This document shows, in pieces, positions 34,446 through 44,428 of a stretch of DNA of 64,000 bases. Under the pieces are notes generated by a model. It saw only the letters and a program-made list of their open reading frames with translations. It was not told the origin of the DNA and did no database searches. How positions within the stretch are numbered: position 1 is the first letter of the stretch; each line of letters starts with the position of its first letter. Origin of the DNA: Periplaneta americana (taxonomy: Eukaryota > Arthropoda > Insecta > Blattodea > Blattidae); assembly GCF_040183065.1 (NCBI RefSeq), contig NC_091124.1, positions 67,863,501 to 67,927,500 of the forward strand, read 5' to 3'. Position numbers and translations under genes: made by a program.

Positions 34446-35138
34446 TGTGAATTTATTTCAACTCAACAATAATAATTCCTTTCTACAATTCACCTTAAAC
34501 GCTCTCGTCAACAATAGGATTTTCACTCAACACAGTATTCGTTATAGCACTCCACTGACGGCAATGTCAATTTACTTGGACTATTACGAACAACAATGAA
34601 CTGTTAATCTTAACTAATATTTACAAAGCACTATTTACAAATCAGAACTATCAGTTCTCAGTTCACAGTTCTTCTAGCTCAGTCACTCGAGTTCACAGTA
34701 TCTCGAACCACAGACCTTCAGAGACAGTTCACTGTACTCGAACTCAGGCCTTCGGATGCTGTCACAGTTGCGGACGCACACTCGAGCCGAACTCCGATAC
34801 ACAAGACTGGCTTGCTTGCTCTGGCTTACTCACTGACTGGCTGACTAATCAACTGAAACTCTGCCCAAGTTCGCGCGCGTTTCTTCTTTTATAGCCACAG
34901 CGACGTAGCCTCGAAAGTTCGAGCGTCTCCAGAGATAGCACTCCAGAACAATCCAGAGGCCTCTCCTCTCTACCAGCACCAGATGCACGCGCACTCCCTC
35001 GCCACGTAGGCCCTCTCCCCTCTCTTCTCTCCGCCACGCGCCGTCCCTCAGTGCTCCGTGGAGCCTGTGTCGGTTCACGCGCGGTCTGCTCTCTTGCGGG
35101 ACGCTGGTCGTGAGTTCGAATCTCACGTCGCTGTCACA
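34446..35138 (-). repeat. 5' LTR of the gag-protease element
   Basis: 693-bp repeat, nearly identical to 31343-32052. Confidence 0.9.
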
Positions 35139-35142
35139 GTAT

Positions 35143-36459
35143 TAAAAAATATAACCGTAGTAGCAGGTCGAAATTAGTACAGTATTTACTTTCTGCATAT
35201 TCACTATTAGAGTAAACTTCATCACACTCACAATAAGTGTGTGTTACTGAATGAAAATGCACTATGCATGACGATGCACAGGTGTGGTGAGAGTCACACC
35301 CATTTGTGCTTTGCAGAAAGGATAACAGGAAGAGCCCCTGTCCCTCTTACGTCCCAAACCAGCTCATCAGCAAACAGTACAAAACACAAGCAGATGTTAA
35401 AACCACTGCAAACTTGTAAACACTGCTTAAAAAATAAAAATTACAAAACAACTTGTAAGATTTAAAATATTTTAATATGACAAATGTCCAAGTCAAATTG
35501 ACAATGAACAATGGCTACCTTGGTGCAGTAAAAATATATCATACTTGATTGCTGGCATTTACTATTTCTGTTCCCATCAATAGAAAAAGATGTTTAGATG
35601 AAAAGAAATTCAACAGATTATTTAAGTAGTTACTTGTGTTGTAACAACTGAAAAGAAGTATAATCTTGTTTTCAGCAAACTAATTTTAATAAGGTAAACG
35701 TAACAGCAACAATCTTTCCAAATAATAGTATGCATCATGATAACGGCATATGAAATAAATTTTGTAATTTCTTTTCATGTTTTCTTACCATTGGATGATG
35801 GTTCCTTCAGCCCCTATTCAAAAGATGGACTTGCAATGAAGTCAGCCACCATCTTACAACTGAGAAGCATCATCATCATGGTAGGCTGATATGGCCTGTT
35901 CCGTCCATATAGGAAACAGTTACAATTCATCTTCTCGGGCGTCCAACATCCCTTTGACCTCTAGAAGTGTAATGTCGATGACACAGCTCATTTGCCCTGA
36001 ACCTTGGGGAAGTTAGGGGTGTTGTTTAGAGGGGTGTGAGGCTAACTTTGGAGCAAGCGGCTGGCTAACAGTACTTTTGGTGTGAATACACTCTGCTTAA
36101 TCCCCTTTCTATTTTCTCCAAAAACAAGAAATGGATTCAGAACACCTCAAAATCTGTGCTTCAGTGGCTGACCATGATAATATCTTTGAAAAATATTGGA
36201 GTGCAAGAGGTCAAATGACTTTATTGTCAAACGCCTGGCATTAGAAAACAACATTTTCTCCAAAAAAACATTTCTCTCTCTTCATTTGTACTTGGAAGAC
36301 GAAGGTGAACATTTGCTTAATAGAATTGCTGATGTAAATATATATTCAAAGTTAAGACGTAGCAATATAACTTTCATGTGTAGTGTACTCCATAGTAACG
36401 TGGCGCGAAATTGGTAAATCAATGTTTGTATAATGCCTGCTACATTGTATTTCTAACTT
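35143..36459. other. No gene recognised
   Basis: AT-rich. The stretch 35870-36080 is GC-richer (CATCATCATCATGGTAGGCT ... GTTAGGGGTGTTG) and may be an old repeat, but I cannot name it. Confidence 0.4.
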
Positions 36460-37340
36460 TCTCTCCATCCACTTCTAGTGCGAAACTACTACCCCAACTC
36501 TGCATTCCTTCCAGGGCAGATGAACTGTGTCACTGACAGTAGTTCATTGTTTGTTGAGCCAGCTTTCGATGGTCCATTCGTAAGAGGTGTTCGTCATTTC
36601 TTCTTGTTATACAGTACATTCTTTCATTGATATTAAATATTTGCAATTGATTTCTTTTGTCATAATGCAGTGTACACCAAGCTGTTCTCAGAAATCTTAT
36701 TTCCGCTGTTTCAGTTTTCCTTTTAGCTTCTCTGTTCAAGGCCTAGGCTTTGCATCCAAACTTAGTATTGGCATCATTACTTTATAAAACCTGGCCAGCC
36801 TGGTCTAGTGGTCAGAGCTTCTGGCTATAGTTCATGAGGTCCCGGGTTCGATTTCCGGTTAGAGCACAGGAATTTTTCCTTAAAGGGGATTATTCCTGTG
36901 TTCGTCCATGGTCTGGAATTTAGGTTAAGTTTAAATTTAAGACCTCTCCTGGCACCACATTATCATAATCATCCTATCACATCATCGGGGTAATGTAACT
37001 CCGCCTTCCAGGTGCCCCAACCTCAGAAGTGGGTTACAATTAAGCCATTGCCAGGAGAGAAGACCAGAAATGTCGAAAAGACAACCTGGTGGCATTGGAT
37101 AAAAAAACTTTATAAAACTCAATCTGTCTCTCTCCCCTTGTTTTATTCGTGTCCTCCTTATGGTGTCACACATAAGCTGGAATTTATTTATCCTATTTTG
37201 TAGAGCATACACGATACATCACAGCCTAGGTTATTAAAGTTGCTTACTTCATCTATTATCTCGTTGTTTATAACAATCTTTGATCTAACAGGTAATTTTC
37301 CTTCAAAAGTCAAGGTTTTAGATTTCTAATTGCGATTTCC
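36460..37340 (-). pseudogene. LINE RT C-terminal fragment, split by a SINE
   Basis: The minus strand carries FEGKLPVRSKIVINNEIIDE-like sequence near 37300, INKFQLMCDTIRRTRIKQGE near 37190, LSFIKFYK at the SINE junction, then MMPILSLDAKP and AEIRFLRTAWCTLHYDKRNQ at 36775-36640, and WTIESWL/DHRKLAQQTMNY to 36530. This follows the 'KINKF...R.TRK.TRLKFYKT...P.LLYGSE ... E..FLR...G....D..RN' order of the LINE region after the RT domain. Several frame changes; dead. The SINE at 36791-37106 interrupts it. Confidence 0.75.
36791..37106 (+). mobile_element. tRNA-derived SINE with 12-bp target duplication
   Basis: Head TGGTCTAGTGGTCAGAGC (A box) and CCCGGGTTCGATTTCCGG (box B), a 316-bp body, and a short A tail. 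ACTTTATAAAAC occurs exactly at 36779-36790 and 37107-37118, the target-site duplication. It inserted into the minus-strand LINE fragment. Related to the type C SINEs by the head and the AGAGCACAGG region. Confidence 0.9.
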
Positions 37341-38236
37341 AAGTTATATTTTTAAATTGTGTTGTGGAGCATCTGGGTGGCCATTTATAGGTTATTCTCA
37401 CATTAAACTACCATATATTACTAGGAAGAGCTTCACAGTTCATTACCCTCTATCCAACGGGTTATCTAGCTGAGGACAGTTTGGTGGTACAGTAGATTCT
37501 AAGCTTTGTTTGATAAGACTGTTGTCATTGCGACTATAAACATTCTTCTAGCACAGCAGACTAATCACTGAAAATATTTTCCCTGCAGTTTAAGCTCTAC
37601 AAACTTTGCAAATGTATTTTATTTATTATACTTATACAGGATGAACAGCTAGTATATCACAATGTAGCAATTTTTCTGAAAATTGATTTTGGAGCAACTC
37701 AGCATTAGAAATTCAACACAAACTTTATTAAATCTGAGCAGTTAGGACGTTATTTACTTGCTCAAATTAAAAAGATGCTGAAACCGGCTCCTTTCATTTT
37801 CCAAACATGTTTGGTACCCGCTTATCAAATTGCCCATCGACGCGATGTTTTGATAGATGTTATGTTGTTCCATTATACAAGTCGTCAATCATTTAATCAC
37901 ATTTGGTCACTATAGTGCTAATGTGTTTAGATCTACTGTACGTATATGTATGTATGGATATATGTATATATATTTTTTGCCCGGGGAGGGGACAGAAACT
38001 TGTAGAAGGCTGAACAGGTGGTTACAAAGAAACATCTTAACATAGCAGGATTAGCCTAGCTGCAGCTAAACTTATAAGTCAGTCATTCCAACTAAAATAC
38101 TGTGGCAAATCACAGTATCAGCCAATTGAAGAGTTCTTTGTAAACTTTCCAACTTCTGCAAGCTTGATCTGGCAAAATACAAAGTAGATTAGCTCCCTGA
38201 GCACGAGTTTTACTCTTTCAAGGATTCTGGTTTATA
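37341..38236. other. No gene recognised
   Basis: Holds a possible half MITE from 37639 (TACAGGATGAACAGCTAGTA) without a matching second end. The rest is AT-rich. Confidence 0.45.
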
Positions 38237-38932
38237 CAGTAAAACTTCCTTTATAGTATATTTCACACTTTTTCAGTTTCTTCCGAGGTCCTGGCAAAAT
38301 TCCTGTATTTTACATGTGAATTTATTTAGGATATATATTTTTTACACTTAAATCATATTTTAAACCCTGGGAAATAAACAATTTCATTTTTACATTCTGA
38401 ATCAATTTTCTTCGAAATTAGGTTTCCTGTGGAAATGTAAACACGCGAAAATACAGTAAACGTTCATTAAAGATGACTATGAAGATAGTGATGTTCCTGT
38501 TTGCAATGAGTGGAAGCAGTTACGAGATTGGGCTTCATTTGATGATGTTGATACAAACACCACCACCACTGAAGCCATGACAATCTCCGAAATAGTTAAA
38601 GGCATTCCGCAGGAGTTGTGTGAGGAAGATGTAGATAAGCCAGCCTACAAGCATGAATGTGTCCTTAAATGATGCTGTTACTGCTTTAGAAACAATGAAA
38701 CATTTCGTAACATATCATGATGTAACTGAACAACTTATAGAATATTTGTCATAGTTTGAGAACATTGTTTATTCCTTAGGAGCAAACAAAAGCAAACAAT
38801 CCAAAATAACTTTTTTCTTTGTACAATTAATTACATGTTACTGAAAATGTCATTTCCATTATAGGTTTTCATCACTTATGGATTTCTTTTCTTTAAATCT
38901 CATAAAAACATTCTATAAATGAAGTTTTGCTG
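38237..38932 (+). mobile_element. pogo/Tigger-like relic, 696 bp
   Basis: TIRs CAGTAAAACTTC, flanked by TA (38235-38236, 38933-38934). The interior reads, on plus, EWKQLRDWASFDDVDTNTTT ... MTISEIVKGI (38510-38610). A second frame follows, DAVTALETMKHFVTYHDVTE ... ANKSKQSKITFFF (38670-38820), the acidic C-terminal region and tail of pogo/Tigger transposases. DNA-binding and DDE domains are gone. Same family as 11647-12378. Confidence 0.78.
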
Positions 38933-39129
38933 TATTTATGTGTTTTTTTTTTTGCTAGCAAAAAATATATCTTTATTTACACTAAAATATTCAACACCTT
39001 TTGCAGAATATTTATAATGTGGATGTTGAAAATATAGAATCTTAAGTTATGATTTTTGCTTTTGGTTGATTGGTAGGCCTATTGTGAATTTATGAAAAGA
39101 GAAAAAAGCATTAACAGACTCTGCAAATT

Positions 39130-39135
39130 TTTATT
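39130..39135 (-). promoter_or_regulatory. Poly(A) signal of RpL10
   Basis: AATAAA on the minus strand, 52 bases after the RpL10 stop codon. Confidence 0.8.
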
Positions 39136-39186
39136 AAGTATTTCATAGTACAGAACTTGGGCCCAGGTTACATGATAGAAAAATGT

Positions 39187-42100
39187 TTAAGCTATCTGTG
39201 CCAGTTCCACTTGAACTTTCTTCCAAGATTCAAGAGGGCCATGCTCTGGTCTGTACTTGACATTGCAGCCATCACAAGCCAGTCGACCTTCATCACGCAA
39301 CTTTTCATAAACATCACGCTCATACTTGGTGAAGCCCCATTTCTTAGATACGTAGATCTGTAAAACAAGAACACCATACGAAAAATGAGAAAACTTTCTG
39401 ATTGAGAAGATGTACACACAAATAAGTTTTTAAACTGAACTTAACCAGAATGGGGGGGGGGGGCATGCCTAAATTTACTATAGTTCAGATGTTCATTAAT
39501 ATTAGCAGAAATCATCTCATACAGTCCATTAATATTTTTACATTAGCACCAAGTGCGTATAATAGTACAGACCCAGAAACAAAATTTGGGTCACCTGAAT
39601 TTTGCAAGCTCCAGTTATAACATACAGTAGCGTGCAAATTAATCCGAACAACGTAATTACTTATCAAAAACACTCAAACGGGATAAAAAAAGGATCTAAG
39701 ACATACCTCAGTAATCTATGTGGCCTCCCTTGTTCCTAATAACAGCTCTGAGACGATTTGGCATGGATTCCACTAATTTCCCACAAACATTCTTCATTTC
39801 TTCATCGCGAAACCATACACCAATGAGGGCAGAAATCATCTTCTCCTTTGTAGAACAATCCATTTTTTGCATTCTTCTTTTGCAAATTGACCACAAGTTC
39901 TCAATGGGGTTGATGTCGGGTGAGTTGCCTGGTCAGGGGAGTACCTGAATATTCTTCTTGCTGAATTCTGTAGTTTTTCGAGATGTATGGCATGGTGCCA
40001 GGTCTTGTTGGAACACACCTCTGCCATCCGGAAATGATTTTTGCAGCTGGGGTATGATTCTGGTTTCCAATAAGTGAATATATTTGTCAGAATTCATCAT
40101 TCCCTTGATACTGTAGGTATTAATGCTCCAGGCCCTTCATGTGTAAAACAACCCCAAAACATTACTTTAGGGGGGCATTTGGGTGCTTGTTGGAGATGAG
40201 CTCCTGTTACTTTTTCGGATCCTTTCCGTACGTAAGAAACACGGTGGACGGTGGCCGTGGACCTCGAAATGAGACTCATCGGAAAAAAGTACGTTCTTCC
40301 AGTCATTCACTGTCCAGTGTTGATGTAATTTTGCCCATTAAGCGTTTTTTTGCACATAACAGGAGTTAGCAGTTGCTTCTTAATAGGCTTACGAGCCCTT
40401 CGTCCAGCTTCCAAAAGCCTACGTCGCACTGTTGTGACGTGAATATTCGCCCCAGTGGTAGCCATTAACTCGCGGGTTAAGTCGACAGCAGTTAGTCTAT
40501 GGGTAGGATTTAATTTTCTTTTCCTGACAATTAAACGATCATATGCAGGTGAAGTCTTCCTTTTCCGGCCACAGTTTCCTTTTTTCTGGGGTGTGATGGA
40601 TCCAGTCTCCCTGTATCGTTTTATGATCGAATTAACAGTAGCCAAACCGATGTGACATTCTGCAGCAATTTGCCTCTGTGTCATAGAAGAATGCTCTGCT
40701 AATGTTATAATTTTAGACCGTTTTCGTGGAGTTGTATCCATTTGTGAAGACGACAGAATGTACACAGGATTGCAGTATGAAGTCTTCAACACAACTGAAA
40801 TGCTTATAAGTACAAAACGACAGGCAAAATGTCGCATATTATAAAAAAAATAATGACAGACCTTCAACAATGGAATTACACGTACTACAGATGTCAAAGC
40901 GGTATGAGCAGCTGTGAGGCCAACAATGACAGAAAATGTAAAAATATGTCGTGTTCGGATTAATTTGCACGCTACTGTACTGTGCATGCTCAGTAAGCAA
41001 TTGGGCATGTGCGGCATCTATAACTGGAACTTTGAAAATTCAGGTGGCCCAAATTTTGTTTCTGGTTCTATGCAACAGAGGCAATTCTCCTCAAAATATG
41101 TAATTGATTATCAGTCAAATTACTATTAAATTGTAACAAAACTATTATGTTGGCACAGTAATAACTGTGTTCACAGAACAAATCTGTGCAGTGGGTAGGC
41201 ATAATCTACAAGTCAATGCTATTTTAAATTCATTTAGTTCAACAGTTTGAATGAGTAACAGAAAGCATTTCAACTAACCATAAATTCCAAGCATTTCTAA
41301 ATTTTTTCACATAATTTTTTATTTCCAAAGCGAATGTTTTAGTGTTTTTATCTCATTAAATATCTTGTTTCACAAAACTTTCATTTACGAAAGTTGAATA
41401 TATTATTTGTTTTCCATGTTACACTCCTATAAAAATTTCCCAGGTGCACACTTAGGATTAAGAATATTTCAGACTTTAAAGCAGCATTAAGTCACAAATC
41501 TAATCATTTGTTCATAGGATCTCTCACCTTTTGGCGACCAGGAAACTTGAACTTGGCTCGTCTCAGAGCTTCAACCACAGCAGCACGGTGACGGTCACTC
41601 GTTCTGACACTCATGATTGGCTGTCCAATGCGGACCCTAGCCACTGTACCTTGTGGCTTTCCAAATGCACCTCGCATTCCCGTCTGGAGCCTGAAGCATC
41701 AAGAATTAAACAGAATTAAGCATGCATCAGAACATCTAATTAGCAAATTACAATTTCTTAAATTTACATCTCTCTCTTGCATGGGACCATTTTGTGTTCA
41801 TATGCAACAAAGTAGCAAATTATACATATTTTTAGATTTTATTTGGATTAACTTATTGTTTTTTATTCAAAATAAAAAATTATTTTATCCATGACGGGGG
41901 GGGGGGGGAATTTCAGTATACCGATTCCTGACATCTTAAAATATTAAAAAGAGCAGATTTTGTTCAACAGGCAAGATACATGAATGATTGTAGCTTAACC
42001 TGCAGACACATTCACATTCAATAACAGATGACAGGAAACCCGATTCACAAACGTATAATCTCATTGTAATTTCCATGAAAATCTCGATATCGACTTTTTG

Positions 42101-43439
42101 TAGTATATTATTTGTACAGTAAAAAATCGTATCTATATATTACAGCAAAAGAATAAAACTGTTTTTTTCTACTGCGGTGATTATATCACGAACAATCAAT
42201 TCATGCCATCTATTAATGCAATGTGGAAAAGTACAATATTCTTCATATAATGTTCTTAAAATTCTAATAGATTATGTTACAATAGGCCGCTAAGCACGGG
42301 CCTAAAATTTAATCTAACCTAGAAAAATTAGATGACTAATGTATCTTGGATTCAGTTCTGTAACAATAAGTCATTCGTTAATAAATCTGACAGTGACACT
42401 GGCACGAAAGAAACCAATATATGACAATAGAAAGCTTAGTGGAAATATCATTTCCTTTCTGATAAACGTTAATATAGCCTAATAACCTTCACGCTTCGTT
42501 AACCTCAAATGGGAAAGAGAAAAAAAAAAAAAAAAGAGAAAAGGAAAATACATTCCACACTTTAACAGAGTCAAGGTTGTTCCTGGTTGATGAGGGAAGC
42601 TAATTTTACTCGTGAAAAAGTAACGAACCTATCAGCTCCAGCACATGATAACATCTTGTTGATTCGGATGACATGGAAGGGATGAAGTCTCATTCGGATG
42701 TGAAACTGGTCCTTACCGCAGTTTTTCACCATATACTGCAAATAAAAAAAAACCAATATTATGTAGAAATGTCCGTAAATATACCCTGTACTAATTCCGG
42801 TTTTGGATTAGGCCTAAACATACACACTGAATGACGTAGTACGTTACAACTTCATTCTTGAAACGTTAAATCACAATATACTACCAGTATGTTGTATTTT
42901 AATTACCGATATATTGTATCTTTGTAATTATGTGTTACTTTTGATATGTCCCATATCATGTATGTGATCAGTTGGACGCAATAAATGAATAATTTTAGTA
43001 GTGTTTAAAACAAATCTACTTCACACCAAACTGAGCTATTTCTACAATCTGCATAGACCTATCATAAGCGAATGTAAGTCCTATTGGGAAGAATTGTTTT
43101 CTCTGTAAAACTCACCTTATTGGCACAGATTCTGCCTGCTTCAAGTGCTTCAGAAGATAACTGTTCATATTCATCGGATACTAGATGAACGCATAAAGGG
43201 AAGTCTTCAACGCGTGCCTTTTTTCTTCCCAAGTCAAAAATACGAATCTTGGGGTCTGGCACACCACGGCAGAAACGAGATTTTGGATATGGTTTGTTCT
43301 TGCAATACCGGTAGCTGAAATAATGAAATTTAATTTAAATTAAAAACAACTAGGCTACATAACATTTAATATTGTTTTATGGGGCTGTTTTTTAGATGTT
43401 ACAACACGATGCTTACCATCTTGCGGGTCTTCGCCCCAT
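39187..43439 (-). CDS. RpL10: 60S ribosomal protein L10 (uL16), complete, 5 coding exons
   Basis: A structural protein of the large ribosomal subunit, joined late in 60S maturation near the P site. Coding exons on the minus strand: 43439-43417, 43314-43116, 42735-42629, 41690-41528, 39357-39187. All junctions are GT-AG and phases agree (23, 199, 107, 163, 171 nt), giving 220 aa, the normal length. The product starts [20 protein letters not shown], contains [20 protein letters not shown] (the conserved uL16 loop and core) and ends [11 protein letters not shown]. Coding exon 1 carries six bases of 5'UTR after an acceptor, and a separate non-coding exon lies at 43621-43594. The last intron (2.2 kb) holds two nested transposons. 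Divergent neighbour: the SNX29-like gene. No damage seen, so it is probably the functional copy. Confidence 0.97.
39568..41070. mobile_element. Outer TIR element carrying a nested Tc1
   Basis: The left arm (39568-39620, with CCAGAAACAAAATTTGGGTC, CACCTGAATTTTG and CCAGTTATA) is inverted at 41022-41070 (TATAACTGGAACTTTG, TTCAGGTGGCCCAAATTTTG, TTTCTGG). About 48 bp per arm. Almost all of the interior is the Tc1 element at 39625-40977, so the host element was a small MITE. Its TA duplication is worn on the right side. Lies in the last RpL10 intron. Confidence 0.75.
39625..40977 (-). mobile_element. Tc1-like transposon, 1353 bp, transposase broken
   Basis: TIRs CAGTAGCGTGCAAATTAATC, flanked by TA (39623-39624, 40978-40979). 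On the minus strand the N-terminal part ([20 protein letters not shown] ... [20 protein letters not shown], about 40740-40630) is open through the second HTH ([18 protein letters not shown], about 40445-40390). Frameshifts follow. [16 protein letters not shown] (about 40165-40120) and the EN-side blocks near 39910-39830 are in other frames. Length and TIRs are typical of Tc1. Not able to make a full transposase as read. Confidence 0.88.
41691..42628. other. RpL10 intron, nothing else recognised
   Basis: AT-rich intron with a G15 run at about 41894-41908 and an A17 run at 42518. I could not support a snoRNA in it. Confidence 0.5.
42736..43115. other. RpL10 intron, nothing else recognised
   Basis: A 380-bp intron between the second and third coding exons, AT-rich. 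Confidence 0.5.
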
Positions 43440-43593
43440 CTCTACCTGCAAAAAAGAAATGAAATATATATATGGCTATGTTATATATTGTTTAACAATT
43501 TATAACTATTCCTTATATAGCTACAAATTCAACATGAGACACTATACAGCGCAGATGACTACAGATTTATATACAAACTTCCAAGACAATTAC

Positions 43594-43621
43594 CTCTCAC
43601 TTCTCACACGCTTGCGAAAAG
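43594..43621 (-). promoter_or_regulatory. RpL10 5'TOP first exon and transcription start
   Basis: The minus strand reads CTTTTCGCAAGCGTG from 43621, a C followed by pyrimidines, the 5'TOP start typical of ribosomal protein mRNAs. It runs to GTGAGAG|GTAATT, a good donor at 43594/43593. The next acceptor is six bases before the ATG at 43446. Regulation by TOR/LARP1-type translation control is known for the class and inferred here. Confidence 0.75.
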
Positions 43622-44428
43622 ACAAATGACGACTACGTATACACGCAACTGCGTCAAGCGTACCAACTTTACAAGTGGAATATCCTACTACAATTGAACA
43701 TGAATTTCCTGAACATTTATATTGGTGTCACTGTTATCACTCGCATGTGATTATTTTGACCTTCACATTCAATTTATAATTATTTGCGCAATACCACGCA
43801 ACATTATATAAATTATCACAACATAATTATACTGTAGTCGTACTTGTATCCATATGCAATGACATTTCAAATTTACACTTTTGTTAGATTATGACGTCAT
43901 ATCTTATCATGGCTCCTTGACAAGCGTACTCCTTGAGGGAAACATTAGACTACGAGTTTGTCGAGATTGGGGAAGTTGTTTGCTGCGCTTTGCAATACGC
44001 GCAGGAGATTCCGAGAACAGAGCGGAACGGCGAGAAACATTCGAGGAGGGGGTGTTAGGTCTACATGAGCAGTAAAGAGTTGAATTACACTGTAGTGCTT
44101 TCAAATTTAAATGACACATAATGTAGATATACAGTTTGAACGGAAGGAAAAAGGCCTTTGGTATGTCTAGAACGACAATTATAATAAATTCTTAATGACA
44201 GTTTTATTTCGGTCAAGGTGACAGTAAAGAAATAACTATGCAACCCATCATGACAAAACAAATACATCTGACAGAAGGTTCATGTCATCCGAAAAATATT
44301 TATGTGTGTGTGTGTTTTAAATTTGAGATGTTGCATGAATTTGAATAGTGCAATGTTCAGTTGTACATCATAATTTTACCCAGTTCAGGAATTGTTTTAA
44401 AAATAAATGTTGATTTTAGGTTGTTACA
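43622..44428. promoter_or_regulatory. Shared intergenic region of RpL10 and the SNX29-like gene
   Basis: About 800 bp between the RpL10 TSS and the first ATG of the plus-strand gene. A TTTTAG|G acceptor at 44419 suggests the latter has a non-coding first exon somewhere within 43650-44350. The sequence around 43970-44050 is CG-richer (GCGCAGGAGATTCCGAGAAC). The exact start and donor are not determined. Confidence 0.5.

Larger units (their letters stand above)
31343..35138 (-). mobile_element. LTR retrotransposon (Ty3/gypsy-like), gag-protease only
   Basis: A 3796-bp element bounded by two long terminal repeats beginning TG and ending CA, with a 4-bp GTAT target duplication on each side (31339-31342, 35139-35142). 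Parts in element order on the minus strand: 5' LTR, tRNA primer-binding-like site, one gag-protease frame, purine tract, 3' LTR. No reverse transcriptase, RNase H or integrase part is visible, so it is incomplete and would depend on a partner for movement. The two LTRs are about 98-99% alike by eye apart from a short indel, so the insertion is recent. Ty3/gypsy is inferred from the gag type and the short duplication. Its interior is far more GC-rich than the surrounding genome. Confidence 0.88.

Noticed and set aside
37639-37870. Half MITE starting TACAGGATGAACAGCTAGTA
   Set aside because: End resembles Tc1/mariner termini but no matching second end was found.
39358-43416. Intronic snoRNA in RpL10
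   Set aside because: Ribosomal-protein introns often host snoRNAs, but I found no convincing C/D or H/ACA boxes with a closing stem on the minus strand. A covariance search would decide.
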